Shown here piece after piece: positions 31,912 through 39,824 of a stretch of DNA of 42,960 bases. Source of the DNA: Pseudomonas palmensis (GTDB taxonomy: Bacteria; Pseudomonadota; Gammaproteobacteria; Pseudomonadales; Pseudomonadaceae); NCBI RefSeq assembly GCF_017848315.1, contig NZ_JAFKEC010000049.1, positions 1-42,960 of the forward strand. The letters are read 5' to 3'. Both the position numbers and the translations under genes were made by a program. Under the pieces are notes generated by a model. It was not told the origin of the DNA. It did no database searches and saw only the letters and a program-made list of their open reading frames with translations. The stretch's first letter is position 1; each line of letters starts with the position of its first letter.

Positions 31912-32457
31912 ATTAAGCGTGATATGAGACAAGATAAACGAGCTGCACCGAAAGCCCCGATCAACGAGAATATCTCGGCACGTGAGGTTCGGTTAATTGG
32001 CGCTGACGGCGAGCAGTTGGGCATCGTCTCGATTGAAGAAGCGCTTCGTATCGCTGAAGAAGCGAAACTGGACCTGGTAGAAATTTCTGCTGACGCCGTT
32101 CCGCCTGTCTGCAAAGTCCTCGACTACGGCAAAAGCCTGTTCGAGAAGAAAAAGCAGCAGGCTGCGGCGAAGAAGAACCAGAAGATCATCCAGATCAAAG
32201 AAATCAAGTTTCGTCCAGGGACGGAGGAAGGGGATTACCAGGTAAAACTACGCAACCTGGTACGTTTCCTTACTGATGGGGACAAGACCAAAATCTCTCT
32301 GAGATTCCGTGGTCGTGAGATGGCCCACCAGGAGCTGGGTATGGAACTGTTGAAGCGGATCGAAGCTGATCTTGCCGAATACGGGACCGTCGAACAGCAT
32401 CCTAAGATGGAAGGACGCCAGCTTTTGATGGTCATCGCCCCCAAGAAAAAGAAATAA
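31912..32457 (+). CDS. infC: Translation initiation factor IF-3 with non-canonical ATT start
   Basis: Keeps the 30S subunit free and checks start codons. The protein has the N-domain (PINENISAREVRLIGADGEQLGIV) and C-domain (EIKFRPGTEEGDYQVKLRNL, LRFRGREMAHQELG) and ends APKKKK. No ATG is well placed: ATG 31924 lacks a ribosome site, while GGAG at 31900-31903 lies eight bases before ATT at 31912, giving ATT-AAG-CGT-GAT-ATG. A second ATT at 31906 would give 183 residues but is only two bases from the GGAG. Discrimination against an AUU start by IF-3 is the known autoregulation in E. coli. Confidence 0.95.
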   Translation: MKRDMRQDKRAAPKAPINENISAREVRLIGADGEQLGIVSIEEALRIAEEAKLDLVEISADAVPPVCKVLDYGKSLFEKKKQQAAAKKNQKIIQIKEIKFRPGTEEGDYQVKLRNLVRFLTDGDKTKISLRFRGREMAHQELGMELLKRIEADLAEYGTVEQHPKMEGRQLLMVIAPKKKK

Positions 32458-32517
32458 CCACCAGGGCACGGCAGGCCTTGCGGTTATGTTTATCAACTGA
32501 ATGCGGAGTATCCGAAC

Positions 32518-32712
32518 ATGCCAAAAATGAAAACCAAAAGCGGTGCAGCCAAGCGTTTCTTGAAAACGGCTAACGGCATCAAGCACAAACACGCTTTCAA
32601 GAGCCACATCCTGACCAAAATGTCGACCAAGCGTAAGCGTCAACTTCGCGGTAGCAGCCTGCTGCACGCGTCGGACGTTGCAAAAGTCGAGCGCATGCTG
32701 CGCCTTCGTTAA
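32518..32712 (+). CDS. rpmI: 50S ribosomal protein L35
   Basis: A 64-residue basic protein that begins MPKMKTKSGAAKRFLKTANGI and contains KHKHAFKSHILTKMSTKRKRQLRG, fully typical of bL35. GGAG lies nine bases before the ATG. The 60-base gap after infC could hold an L20-binding leader as in E. coli, but no clear structure is seen. Codon use is less GC-biased than in its neighbours, as expected for ribosomal protein genes. Confidence 0.98.
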   Translation: MPKMKTKSGAAKRFLKTANGIKHKHAFKSHILTKMSTKRKRQLRGSSLLHASDVAKVERMLRLR

Positions 32713-32741
32713 TTTTTGGTTATAGATAGAGGAAATTACTC

Positions 32742-33098
32742 ATGGCTCGTGTAAAGCGTGGCGTCATCGCTCGTAAGCGTCACAAGAAAATTCTGAAACT
32801 GGCTAAAGGTTACTACGGCGCTCGCTCGCGCGTATTCCGTGTTGCCAAGCAAGCGGTCATCAAGGCAGGCCAATACGCCTACCGCGACCGTCGCCAGAAA
32901 AAACGTCAGTTCCGCGCTCTGTGGATCGCTCGTATCAACGCTGGTGCTCGCGTCAACGGTCTGTCCTACAGCCGCCTGATCGCTGGCCTGAAAAAAGCGT
33001 CGATCGAAATCGACCGCAAAGTTCTGGCTGATCTGGCAGTGAACGAAAAAGCGGCGTTTGCTGCGATTGTCGAAAAGGCTAAAGCCGTTCTGGCTTAA
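32742..33098 (+). CDS. rplT: 50S ribosomal protein L20
   Basis: A 118-residue assembly protein of the large subunit, MARVKRGVIARKRHKKILKLAKGYYGARSR, with the extended basic N-terminus and the globular RLIAGLKKASIEIDRKVLADLA. It follows rpmI by 29 bases. L20 represses this operon in E. coli. A strong terminator hairpin lies between it and pheS. Confidence 0.98.
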   Translation: MARVKRGVIARKRHKKILKLAKGYYGARSRVFRVAKQAVIKAGQYAYRDRRQKKRQFRALWIARINAGARVNGLSYSRLIAGLKKASIEIDRKVLADLAVNEKAAFAAIVEKAKAVLA

Positions 33099-33153
33099 GT
33101 ACCCACGACAATCATTCGCCGTCGATGTCGGCGGCGGATGTTAAACGTCATAG

Positions 33154-33188
33154 ATAGGGGAAGAGCCTGTAAGCTCTTCCCCTATTTT
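33154..33188 (+). terminator. Strong terminator or attenuator directly before pheS
   Basis: TAGGGGAAGAGC and GCTCTTCCCCTA form a 12-bp perfect stem with a six-base loop, extended by A-T pairs, and are followed by TTTTGT. It ends about 17 bases before the pheS ATG. It ends the rplT message or attenuates pheST. Confidence 0.85.
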
Positions 33189-33205
33189 GTATCTGGAGTC
33201 TGTAC

Positions 33206-34222
33206 ATGGAAAACCTGGATGCGTTGGTCTCCCAAGCCCTCGAGGCTGTGGAGCGCGCTGAAGACATCAATGCCCTGGAGCAGATCCGGGTTCAATTCCT
33301 TGGCAAGAAAGGCGAACTGACTCAGGTGATGAAGACCCTGGGCAACCTGCCGGCTGAAGAGCGGCCCAAAGTCGGCGCGCTGATCAACGAAGCCAAGGAA
33401 CGCGTTACCGAGGTGCTCAACGCCCGCAAAGCCGCCTATGAAGAAGCCGAGCTCAGCGCTCGCCTGGCTGCCGAGTGCATTGACGTCACCTTGCCTGGCC
33501 GTGGCCAGACCTCCGGTGGTTTGCACCCTGTCACCCGTACCCTCGAACGCATCGAGCAGTTCTTCACCCATATCGGCTACGGCATCGCCGAAGGCCCGGA
33601 AGTCGAAGACGACTACCACAACTTCGAAGCGCTCAACATTCCCGGCCACCACCCGGCCCGGGCAATGCATGACACCTTCTACTTCAATGCCAACATGCTG
33701 CTGCGCACCCACACCTCGCCGGTGCAAGTGCGGACCATGGAGTCCACTCAGCCGCCGATTCGCATTGTCTGCCCGGGTCGCGTGTACCGCAACGACTCGG
33801 ACATTACCCACTCGCCGATGTTTCACCAGGTCGAAGGCCTGCTGATCGATCGCGACATCAATTTTGCCGACCTCAAAGGCACCATCGAAGAATTCCTGCG
33901 CGTGTTCTTCGAAAAAGAGCTGGCGGTACGTTTCCGTCCGTCGTTCTTCCCCTTCACCGAGCCTTCGGCTGAAGTCGATATCCAGTGCGTGATGTGCAGC
34001 GGCAAGGGCTGCCGTGTGTGCAAGCAGACCGGTTGGCTCGAAGTCATGGGCTGCGGCATGGTGCACCCGAACGTGCTGCGCATGTCTGGTATCGACCCCG
34101 AAGAGTTCTCGGGCTTCGCATTTGGCATGGGGGCCGAGCGCCTGGCCATGCTGCGTTACGGCGTCAACGATTTGCGCCTGTTCTTCGACAACGACTTGCG
34201 GTTCCTTGCGCAATTTCGCTAG
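33206..34222 (+). CDS. pheS: Phenylalanyl-tRNA synthetase alpha subunit
   Basis: The catalytic subunit of the alpha2-beta2 enzyme that charges tRNA-Phe. Its 338 residues have the N-terminal coiled coil (FLGKKGELTQVMKTLGNLP), the class II motifs (HPVTRTLERIEQFFTHIGYGIAEGPEVE, FHQVEGLLID, FRPSFFPFTEPSAEVDIQC) and motif 3 GFAFGMGAERLAMLRYGVNDLR. GGAG lies seven bases before the ATG. It is followed after 35 bases by pheT. Confidence 0.98.
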   Translation: MENLDALVSQALEAVERAEDINALEQIRVQFLGKKGELTQVMKTLGNLPAEERPKVGALINEAKERVTEVLNARKAAYEEAELSARLAAECIDVTLPGRGQTSGGLHPVTRTLERIEQFFTHIGYGIAEGPEVEDDYHNFEALNIPGHHPARAMHDTFYFNANMLLRTHTSPVQVRTMESTQPPIRIVCPGRVYRNDSDITHSPMFHQVEGLLIDRDINFADLKGTIEEFLRVFFEKELAVRFRPSFFPFTEPSAEVDIQCVMCSGKGCRVCKQTGWLEVMGCGMVHPNVLRMSGIDPEEFSGFAFGMGAERLAMLRYGVNDLRLFFDNDLRFLAQFR

Positions 34223-34257
34223 GTCGCGCACCCGTAACGAATCTTTAGGAGAGCAGG

Positions 34258-36633
34258 ATGAAATTCAGTGAAAAGTGGCTGCGCGGTTGGGTCAACCCGC
34301 AGGTATCCCGTGACGAGCTGGTGGCACGTCTGTCCATGGCCGGTCTTGAGGTCGACAGCGTAACCCCGGCCGCCGGTCAATTCAGCGGCATCGTGGTGGG
34401 CGAGGTCCTGAGCACCGAGCAGCACCCCGACGCCGACAAGCTGCGCGTGTGCCAGGTCAGCAATGGCAGCGAGACCTTCCAGGTAGTGTGCGGCGCGCCG
34501 AATGTGCGCCCTGGCCTGAAGATCCCGTTCGCCATGATCGGCGCCGAACTGCCAGGCGACTTCAAGATCAAGAAGGCCAAGCTGCGTGGCGTCGAGTCCA
34601 ACGGCATGCTGTGCTCGGCCGCCGAACTGCAGATCAGCGAAGAGAACGACGGCCTGCTGGAACTGGCGGCAGACGCCCCGGTTGGCCAGGACATCCGCGT
34701 GTATCTGGACCTGGACGATGCCAGCATCGAGGTCGACCTGACCCCGAACCGCGGCGACTGCCTGTCCCTGGCCGGCCTCGCCCGTGAAGTCGGCGCCCTG
34801 TACGGCGCCCCGGTCACCCGCCCGACCGTGCCGGCCATTGCGCCAGGCATCGACGACGTGCGCCCGGTAGACGTACTGGCGCCGGCCGCGTGCCCGCGTT
34901 ATCTGGGCCGCGTTATCCGTAACGTCGACCTGTCACGCCCGACCCCGCTGTGGATGGTCGAGCGTCTGCGCCGCAGTGACGTGCGCAGCATCGATGCTGC
35001 CGTCGACATCACCAACTACGTGATGATCGAGCTGGGCCAGCCGCTGCACGCCTTCGACCTGGCTGAAATCAACGGTGGCATCCGGGTGCGCATGGCCGAG
35101 GAGGGCGAGAAGCTCGTCCTGCTCGATGGCCAGGAAGTTGCCCTGCGTGCCGACACGCTGGTCATCGCCGACCACGATCGCGCCCTGGCCATTGCCGGCG
35201 TGATGGGTGGCGAGCATAGCGGCGTTGCGGCCACCACCAAGGATATCTTCCTTGAAAGCGCCTTCTTCGAGCCGATCTCGGTGGCTGGCAAGGCCCGTTC
35301 CTACGGCCTGCACACCGATGCCTCGCACCGCTACGAGCGTGGCGTCGACTCGCAACTGGCCCGCGAAGCCATGGAGCGCGCCACTGGCCTGCTGCTGGAT
35401 ATCGTAGGCGGCGAAGCCGGCCCGATCATCGAGACCGTCAGCCCAGAGCACCTGCCCAACATCGCCCCGGTCACCCTGCGTGCCGAGCGCATCACCCAGA
35501 TGCTGGGCATGGAGATGGACAGCGCCGAAGTCGAGCAACTGCTCAACGGCCTGGGCCTGAAAACCAGCGGTGAGGCCGGGCAGTGGCAGGTCGAAGTGCC
35601 CAGCCATCGCTTCGACATCAGCCTGGAAGTGGACCTGATCGAAGAGCTGGCCCGTCTGTACGGCTACAACCGCCTGCCGGTCCGTTACCCGCAAGCGCGC
35701 CTGGCCCCGCAGGCCAGGTCTGAAGTGCGTGGCGAACTGCCTGCGCTGCGTCGCCTGCTGGTTGCCCGTGGCTACCAGGAAGCGATCACCTACAGCTTCA
35801 TCGACCCCAAGCAGTTCGAGCTGTTCAACCCTGGCGTAGAGCCGCTGCTGCTGGCCAACCCGATTTCCAGCGACATGGCGGCCATGCGTGTCAGCCTGTG
35901 GCCGGGCCTGGTCAAGGCACTGCAGCACAACCTCAACCGCCAGCAAGACCGTGTGCGCCTGTTCGAGAGCGGCCAGCGCTTCGTCGGCCAGCTGGGCGAC
36001 CTCAAGCAACAGCCGATGCTGGCTGGTGTGGTCTGCGGGAGCCGCCTGCCGGAAGGCTGGGCCAACGGCCGCGACACCATCGACTTCTTCGATGTGAAGG
36101 CCGACGTTGAAGCGGTACTGGGCTTCTCCGGTTCGCTCGACGACTTCACCTTCGTGCCCGGCAAACACCCGGCGCTGCACCCAGGCCAGACCGCGCGCAT
36201 CGAGCGTGACGGCGTCGAAGTCGGCTACCTGGGCGCCTTGCACCCCGAGCTGGTCAAGACCCTGGGCCTGGATCGCACCGTGTATGTGTTCGAGCTGGTG
36301 CTGGCGGATGTAGTGGAAGGGCGCCTGCCGAAGTTCCACGAACTGTCGCGCTTCCCCGAAGTACGCCGTGACCTGGCGTTGATCGCAGGGCGTGATGTGG
36401 CGGCCAGCGCGGTGCTGGATGTAATCCGTGAAAACGCGGGCGAGTGGCTCACCGACCTCAGGCTGTTTGATGTGTATCAGGGTAAAGGTATTGATCCTGA
36501 TAGAAAAAGCCTGGCCGTCGGCTTGACCTGGCAGCATCCATCGCGCACTCTTAACGACGATGAGGTGAACGCCACCACGCAAAACATTCTCACCTCGCTT
36601 GAACAAAGGTTGAACACCACGTTAAGGAAATAG
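34258..36633 (+). CDS. pheT: Phenylalanyl-tRNA synthetase beta subunit
   Basis: The 791-residue partner of PheS that binds tRNA and edits Tyr-tRNA-Phe. It has an N-terminal EMAP-type tRNA-binding domain (VVVGEVLSTEQHPDADKLRVCQV), B3/B4 editing domain (YVMIELGQPLHAFDLAEING), B5 DNA-binding-like domain, catalytic-like core and the C-terminal anticodon-binding FDX-ACB domain (FHELSRFPEVRRDLALIAGRDV). It lies three bases before ihfA, an order conserved in gammaproteobacteria. Confidence 0.98.
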   Translation: MKFSEKWLRGWVNPQVSRDELVARLSMAGLEVDSVTPAAGQFSGIVVGEVLSTEQHPDADKLRVCQVSNGSETFQVVCGAPNVRPGLKIPFAMIGAELPGDFKIKKAKLRGVESNGMLCSAAELQISEENDGLLELAADAPVGQDIRVYLDLDDASIEVDLTPNRGDCLSLAGLAREVGALYGAPVTRPTVPAIAPGIDDVRPVDVLAPAACPRYLGRVIRNVDLSRPTPLWMVERLRRSDVRSIDAAVDITNYVMIELGQPLHAFDLAEINGGIRVRMAEEGEKLVLLDGQEVALRADTLVIADHDRALAIAGVMGGEHSGVAATTKDIFLESAFFEPISVAGKARSYGLHTDASHRYERGVDSQLAREAMERATGLLLDIVGGEAGPIIETVSPEHLPNIAPVTLRAERITQMLGMEMDSAEVEQLLNGLGLKTSGEAGQWQVEVPSHRFDISLEVDLIEELARLYGYNRLPVRYPQARLAPQARSEVRGELPALRRLLVARGYQEAITYSFIDPKQFELFNPGVEPLLLANPISSDMAAMRVSLWPGLVKALQHNLNRQQDRVRLFESGQRFVGQLGDLKQQPMLAGVVCGSRLPEGWANGRDTIDFFDVKADVEAVLGFSGSLDDFTFVPGKHPALHPGQTARIERDGVEVGYLGALHPELVKTLGLDRTVYVFELVLADVVEGRLPKFHELSRFPEVRRDLALIAGRDVAASAVLDVIRENAGEWLTDLRLFDVYQGKGIDPDRKSLAVGLTWQHPSRTLNDDEVNATTQNILTSLEQRLNTTLRK

Positions 36634-36636
36634 CGT

Positions 36637-36939
36637 ATGGGTGCTCTGACGAAAGCTGAGATGGCCGAACGGCTGTACGAGGAGCTGGGCCTGAACAAGC
36701 GCGAGGCCAAGGAATTGGTCGAGCTGTTTTTTGAAGAGATCAGGCACGCTCTTGAAGACAACGAGCAGGTCAAATTGTCGGGTTTCGGCAACTTTGACTT
36801 GCGTGACAAGCGCCAGCGGCCGGGCCGCAACCCGAAAACGGGTGAAGAGATCCCGATCACGGCGCGTCGAGTCGTCACCTTTCGTCCAGGGCAGAAGTTG
36901 AAAGCCCGAGTTGAGGCCTATGCTGGAACCAAGTCATAA
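36637..36939 (+). CDS. ihfA: Integration host factor alpha subunit
   Basis: A 100-residue DNA-bending protein that pairs with IhfB and is needed for sigma-54 promoters and for many phage integrases. The sequence MGALTKAEMAERLYEELGLN and the DNA-binding arm RPGRNPKTGEEIPITARRVVTF, with the intercalating Pro, are intact. It follows pheT by three bases, and its end overlaps the merR-like gene by 20 bases. Confidence 0.98.
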   Translation: MGALTKAEMAERLYEELGLNKREAKELVELFFEEIRHALEDNEQVKLSGFGNFDLRDKRQRPGRNPKTGEEIPITARRVVTFRPGQKLKARVEAYAGTKS

Positions 36940-37276
36940 CGACGAGCTTCCGCCGATTCCAGGCAAACGCTACTTCACCATTGGTGAAGTGAGCGAGCTT
37001 TGTGCGGTAAAACCGCACGTGCTCCGTTACTGGGAGCAGGAGTTTCCCCAGCTTAACCCGGTGAAGCGCCGCGGTAATCGCCGGTATTATCAGCGCCAGG
37101 ACGTGCTGATGATCCGGCAGATCCGGGCGCTGTTGTACGACCAGGGCTTCACCATCGGCGGTGCTCGGTTGCGCCTGTCGGGGGATGAAGCCAAGGATGA
37201 CACGACCCAGTACAAACAGATGATTCGGCAGATGATTGTCGAATTGGAGGATGTGCTGGTGGTGTTGAAGAAGTGA
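36920..37276 (+). CDS. MerR-family transcriptional regulator
   Basis: A 118-residue protein with the MerR winged HTH: YFTIGEVSELCAVKPHVLRYWEQEFPQLNPVKRRGNRRYYQRQDVLMIRQIRALL. The dimerisation helix is near the C-terminus (YKQMIRQMIVELEDVLVVLKK), and no effector cysteines are seen. GAGG lies just before the ATG at 36920, inside ihfA; a TTG at 36911 would add three residues. It is a conserved downstream partner of ihfA in pseudomonads; its targets are unknown. Confidence 0.92.
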   Translation: MLEPSHNDELPPIPGKRYFTIGEVSELCAVKPHVLRYWEQEFPQLNPVKRRGNRRYYQRQDVLMIRQIRALLYDQGFTIGGARLRLSGDEAKDDTTQYKQMIRQMIVELEDVLVVLKK

Positions 37277-37382
37277 CCGAAGCCGTTTCAGGAATTTTGG
37301 AAAAAAAGCTTCCATAATTCAAAAGGTTAAGGTAAATTCTTCATCGTTCTCAGCAACAAGGGGAACATGCTTCAAGCCCAGT

Positions 37383-37459
37383 CGGGGCGTAGCGCAGCCC
37401 GGTAGCGCACTTGCATGGGGTGCAAGGGGTCGAGTGTTCGAATCACTCCGTCCCGACCA
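37383..37459 (+). tRNA. tRNA-Pro (anticodon GGG)
   Basis: A 77-base tRNA with encoded CCA. The acceptor CGGGGCG pairs with CGTCCCG (one G-T pair), the anticodon stem is CTTGC/GCAAG around ATGGGGT, and the T arm is GAGTG-TTCGAAT-CACTC. The anticodon GGG reads proline CCC/CCU codons. The 3' part is probably the attachment site of the integrated element to the right. Confidence 0.97.
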
Positions 37460-37475
37460 TATATTTCAATGACTT

Positions 37476-37497
37476 AGCCACCTTCGGGTGGCTTTTT
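37476..37497 (+). terminator. Terminator after tRNA-Pro
   Basis: AGCCACC pairs with GGTGGCT around a TTCG tetraloop (37476-37493), followed by TTTTC. Confidence 0.85.
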
Positions 37498-37528
37498 CAT
37501 TTATGCGTGTGGGGACTTTTTCGGGACA

Positions 37529-38707
37529 TCATCCGATTTTCCTCTTCAAGATCGTCAACACCGGCCCGCGCGAGTCGGTTGTTGATACCATGTTTGCAGC
37601 CTCAATCAGCTTGCCCAGCTCAGCGCCGGAATAGTGACTGGTGATGCTGCCGTTCTTGTGCCCGAGCAGTGACTTCCGATCCTCTTCAGTAACGCCTGCT
37701 GCCCGCAGTCGGCGACCGAATGTGTGCTTCAAGTCGTGAATCCTGATAGAGGCATATCCAGGGTGAGCGGGGCGAAGGTTTTCCTCCTGCCAGAGTTTCG
37801 CCGCTCTCACCCGTGCCTTCTTCCAGGCCGAGTCGTTCATTCGGTGCATCGCGGTGCCGTTGTATGGGAATACCCATTCCTTGCTGATCCCGCGCTGCCT
37901 TTCAATGATCGACTTGGCCACGGTGTTCAACACCACCAGGCGCTCGTCGCCATTCTTTACGCCCGACCGGGCGTGTCTCCCGCCGAAGTCAGCGGGGATC
38001 AGGAAAACACTGGTCCCGAGTTCCGGCACCGATATCTCCCAATCCCACCTCAGCTTGCACACCTCTTGCTCCCGGCAGCCCGTGTTTACCTTGAACAGGG
38101 CCATCGTTTGCAGATGGCCCGGCAACTCGTTGAAGAGGATCGACTGCTCCTCCCATGACATTGGGTAGGGCTTGCGGCTCGACTTCTTCTCTTCGAGCTT
38201 CCTGAGCATGGGTACACTGTCCAGCCAGGGCCGGCGATCATCGTCTCGCCACTTCCTGGCGCAGAGCGTCAAAACCCGGACCGCGCGCTCGATGGCGATG
38301 TTGATCGTCCGGTTGCTCACGGCCTTTTCAATGGTCCCATCCGGCAGAACCTTTTCTGTCTGCCGATCCCTGATGAACGGCTCCAGCGCCTGGTCATCGA
38401 TGTGCGTCAGCGGCAGGTGGCCCAGGTAAGGGTGAAGCTGCTTCATGCACAGGGCAGTCAGGTGAATGGAGGGCTGATCCTTGACCTCAAGGAGGTAGCG
38501 CATTGCCGCCTCCTCCCAGGTGTGCACTTGCCGAACGCCATACACCTTCCTTTGACGTAGCTGCTCGAGCTTGTGGATCAGGTACTGCTCTGCCTCTTCC
38601 CGGTCACCAGTGCCAGTACTCTCTCGAATTCGCTCCCCTCTGTAGACTTTGTCGATTTGCCAGACACCGCCCTTCTCGTAGAGGCCGGTGATCGTTTTTC
38701 GCGCCAT
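37529..38707 (-). CDS. int: Tyrosine-recombinase integrase
   Basis: A 392-residue site-specific recombinase that would integrate and excise the element at tRNA-Pro. It has an N-terminal arm-binding/SAM-like region (residues ~60-160) and the catalytic domain with Arg212 (NTGCREQEVCKLRW), His324 (IRIHDLKHTF), His350 (LLGHKNGS) and nucleophile Tyr359 (SHYSG). The second catalytic Arg of the HxxR box is Lys327 here (HDLK), a variant known in some relatives. The 5' end overlaps the excisionase-like gene by 130 bases in another frame. IHF, encoded next door, often assists such enzymes. Confidence 0.93.
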   Translation of the reverse strand: MARKTITGLYEKGGVWQIDKVYRGERIRESTGTGDREEAEQYLIHKLEQLRQRKVYGVRQVHTWEEAAMRYLLEVKDQPSIHLTALCMKQLHPYLGHLPLTHIDDQALEPFIRDRQTEKVLPDGTIEKAVSNRTINIAIERAVRVLTLCARKWRDDDRRPWLDSVPMLRKLEEKKSSRKPYPMSWEEQSILFNELPGHLQTMALFKVNTGCREQEVCKLRWDWEISVPELGTSVFLIPADFGGRHARSGVKNGDERLVVLNTVAKSIIERQRGISKEWVFPYNGTAMHRMNDSAWKKARVRAAKLWQEENLRPAHPGYASIRIHDLKHTFGRRLRAAGVTEEDRKSLLGHKNGSITSHYSGAELGKLIEAANMVSTTDSRGPVLTILKRKIG

Positions 38708-38979
38708 GTATCATCTCCTCGGCGCTCGCTGCGGGGCCGATTGTTGTCCTGTCCGGTGGCTTTTTCAATCGCCTTGGCCTCGATGTAGGCGTCCGCCCAC
38801 TCATCAAGCTCCTGGCGGTCGAAGGCCACGCCCTGTTTTCCGATGGGGAATTCCCGCACATTCGGCCTGACCGTCTTATTGAACTCATCCCGGCACATAC
38901 CGAGATACCCCGGCGCATCGCCGAACCGGATGAACCGCGGCTGAATGCTTGAGGGCTTTGCTGCTGTGGCATTCGCCAT
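38578..38979 (-). CDS. Excisionase/AlpA-like DNA-binding protein overlapping integrase
   Basis: A 133-residue protein, start at 38979 with GGAG seven bases upstream. The N-terminal half has an AlpA/excisionase-like winged HTH (RFIRFGDAPGYLGMCRDEFNKTVRPNVREFPIGKQ, then GVAFDRQELDEWADAYIEA). The C-terminal ~45 residues (RGDDTWREKRSPASTRRAV to TGKRQSST) are encoded inside the integrase gene in a different frame, a 130-base overlap. I recall this tail pattern in related Pseudomonas proteins, so it is likely real. It would control excision or integrase expression. Confidence 0.75.
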   Translation of the reverse strand: MANATAAKPSSIQPRFIRFGDAPGYLGMCRDEFNKTVRPNVREFPIGKQGVAFDRQELDEWADAYIEAKAIEKATGQDNNRPRSERRGDDTWREKRSPASTRRAVSGKSTKSTEGSEFERVLALVTGKRQSST

Positions 38980-39016
38980 GCGTGTCTCCACGCCGCCGGT
39001 GGCGGCAGGTTTGTCG

Positions 39017-39493
39017 TTAGCCGCGATGCAATCGGATCATGGCGCGTGCATGCTCGAGGGCGGCCAGGTGTTCTTCCTCGGCGCCAATCTGGCCATTGGC
39101 GTCAGGGGTGGTCACGGCAACCAGGTGCTCAAGGGCGTGCACCAAGTCGTCGCGCTGCTGTCCTTCGGCCCGGCCGATATCCCAGAACCGATTGGCCCAG
39201 TGGTCCGCCGGCGTCTGGTTGTTGTTCTGCTTGCCCACGAAAAGGGCGCCCACGATTACGTCGCATAAGCCGCTCTTGTAGCCGTTGTCGCCATCGAGGC
39301 TCAGACCCCCGCGCCGGCGCAGGGTGTTCACGACCTCGTCGGCATCGACGCCGGGCCCCTTCAGGACGATGTCTTGCTCTGGCTCGCCGGGCTTGTATAT
39401 CGCCATGGTTAGTTTGGCTTCGGGCGCCAAGTGATTGCTGATCATCACCAACGCATCGTTGGCGACCTCATGGAATCGGTTGATTGCGGACAT
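39017..39493 (-). CDS. Phage-type protein of unknown function
   Basis: A 158-residue protein, MSAINRFHEVANDALVMISN, with an Asn-rich middle (GKQNNNQTPADHWANRFWDIGRAEGQQRDDLVHALEHL) and a Glu/Ala helix near the end. GAGG lies eight bases before the ATG at 39493. No domain is recognised. A GCCGCC/GGCGGC hairpin follows at 38992-39006. Confidence 0.65.
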   Translation of the reverse strand: MSAINRFHEVANDALVMISNHLAPEAKLTMAIYKPGEPEQDIVLKGPGVDADEVVNTLRRRGGLSLDGDNGYKSGLCDVIVGALFVGKQNNNQTPADHWANRFWDIGRAEGQQRDDLVHALEHLVAVTTPDANGQIGAEEEHLAALEHARAMIRLHRG

Positions 39494-39543
39494 AGGGAAT
39501 CCTCGCCCGCGCATGTCGGCGGGCTTGAGTTGTAGGGGGAGGG

Positions 39544-39777
39544 TTACTGAATCTTGCCGGTGAGGCGTTCGCGCCAGGTCAGGCGGCGGGTCAGGCACTC
39601 GCGGTCGTCGATCTCGACCACCACATAGGCTGTGCGGTCGAACGCGGCGTCACGGCGCGCTGCGAGCAGGCATGCTTCGTCATCGGCACCCCGTGCAGTC
39701 CTCGCGGTCAGCTCATAGACGTCGAAGCCTTTGCTCTCAACGTGCCCGCCGTGGACAACGGCAATAAAGCGGCTCAT
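39544..39777 (-). CDS. Phage-type protein of unknown function, last in the ATGA chain
   Basis: A 77-residue protein, MSRFIAVVHGGHVESKGFDVYELTA, ending RRLTWRERLTGKIQ. No family is recognised. Its ATG overlaps the stop of a 16-codon ORF as ATGA. Confidence 0.6.
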   Translation of the reverse strand: MSRFIAVVHGGHVESKGFDVYELTARTARGADDEACLLAARRDAAFDRTAYVVVEIDDRECLTRRLTWRERLTGKIQ

Positions 39778-39824
39778 CGCGGCCCCCTGTAGATCAGGTA
39801 GGCCATATAGGCGAGGGCGATCAT
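39774..39824 (-). CDS. 16-codon micro-ORF inside the ATGA chain
   Basis: The peptide is MIALAYMAYLIYRGPR: a hydrophobic, Tyr-rich stretch with a basic end, like a tiny membrane peptide. Its ATG overlaps the upstream gene's stop as ATGA (39821-39824) and its own stop overlaps the next gene's ATG in the same way (39774-39777). Both joints match the pattern of every other joint in this operon. It may be a real micro-protein, or only a device that couples translation. Confidence 0.55.
   Translation of the reverse strand: MIALAYMAYLIYRGPR

Noticed and set aside
33125..33157. Ten-codon ORF before the pheS hairpin
   Set aside because: It encodes MSAADVKRHR with no Phe codons and lacks a good ribosome site.
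33138..33320. Possible leader peptide for pheST (contains KLFPYFV)
   Set aside because: It has only two Phe, no clear ribosome site, and runs into pheS in another frame, unlike a true attenuation peptide.
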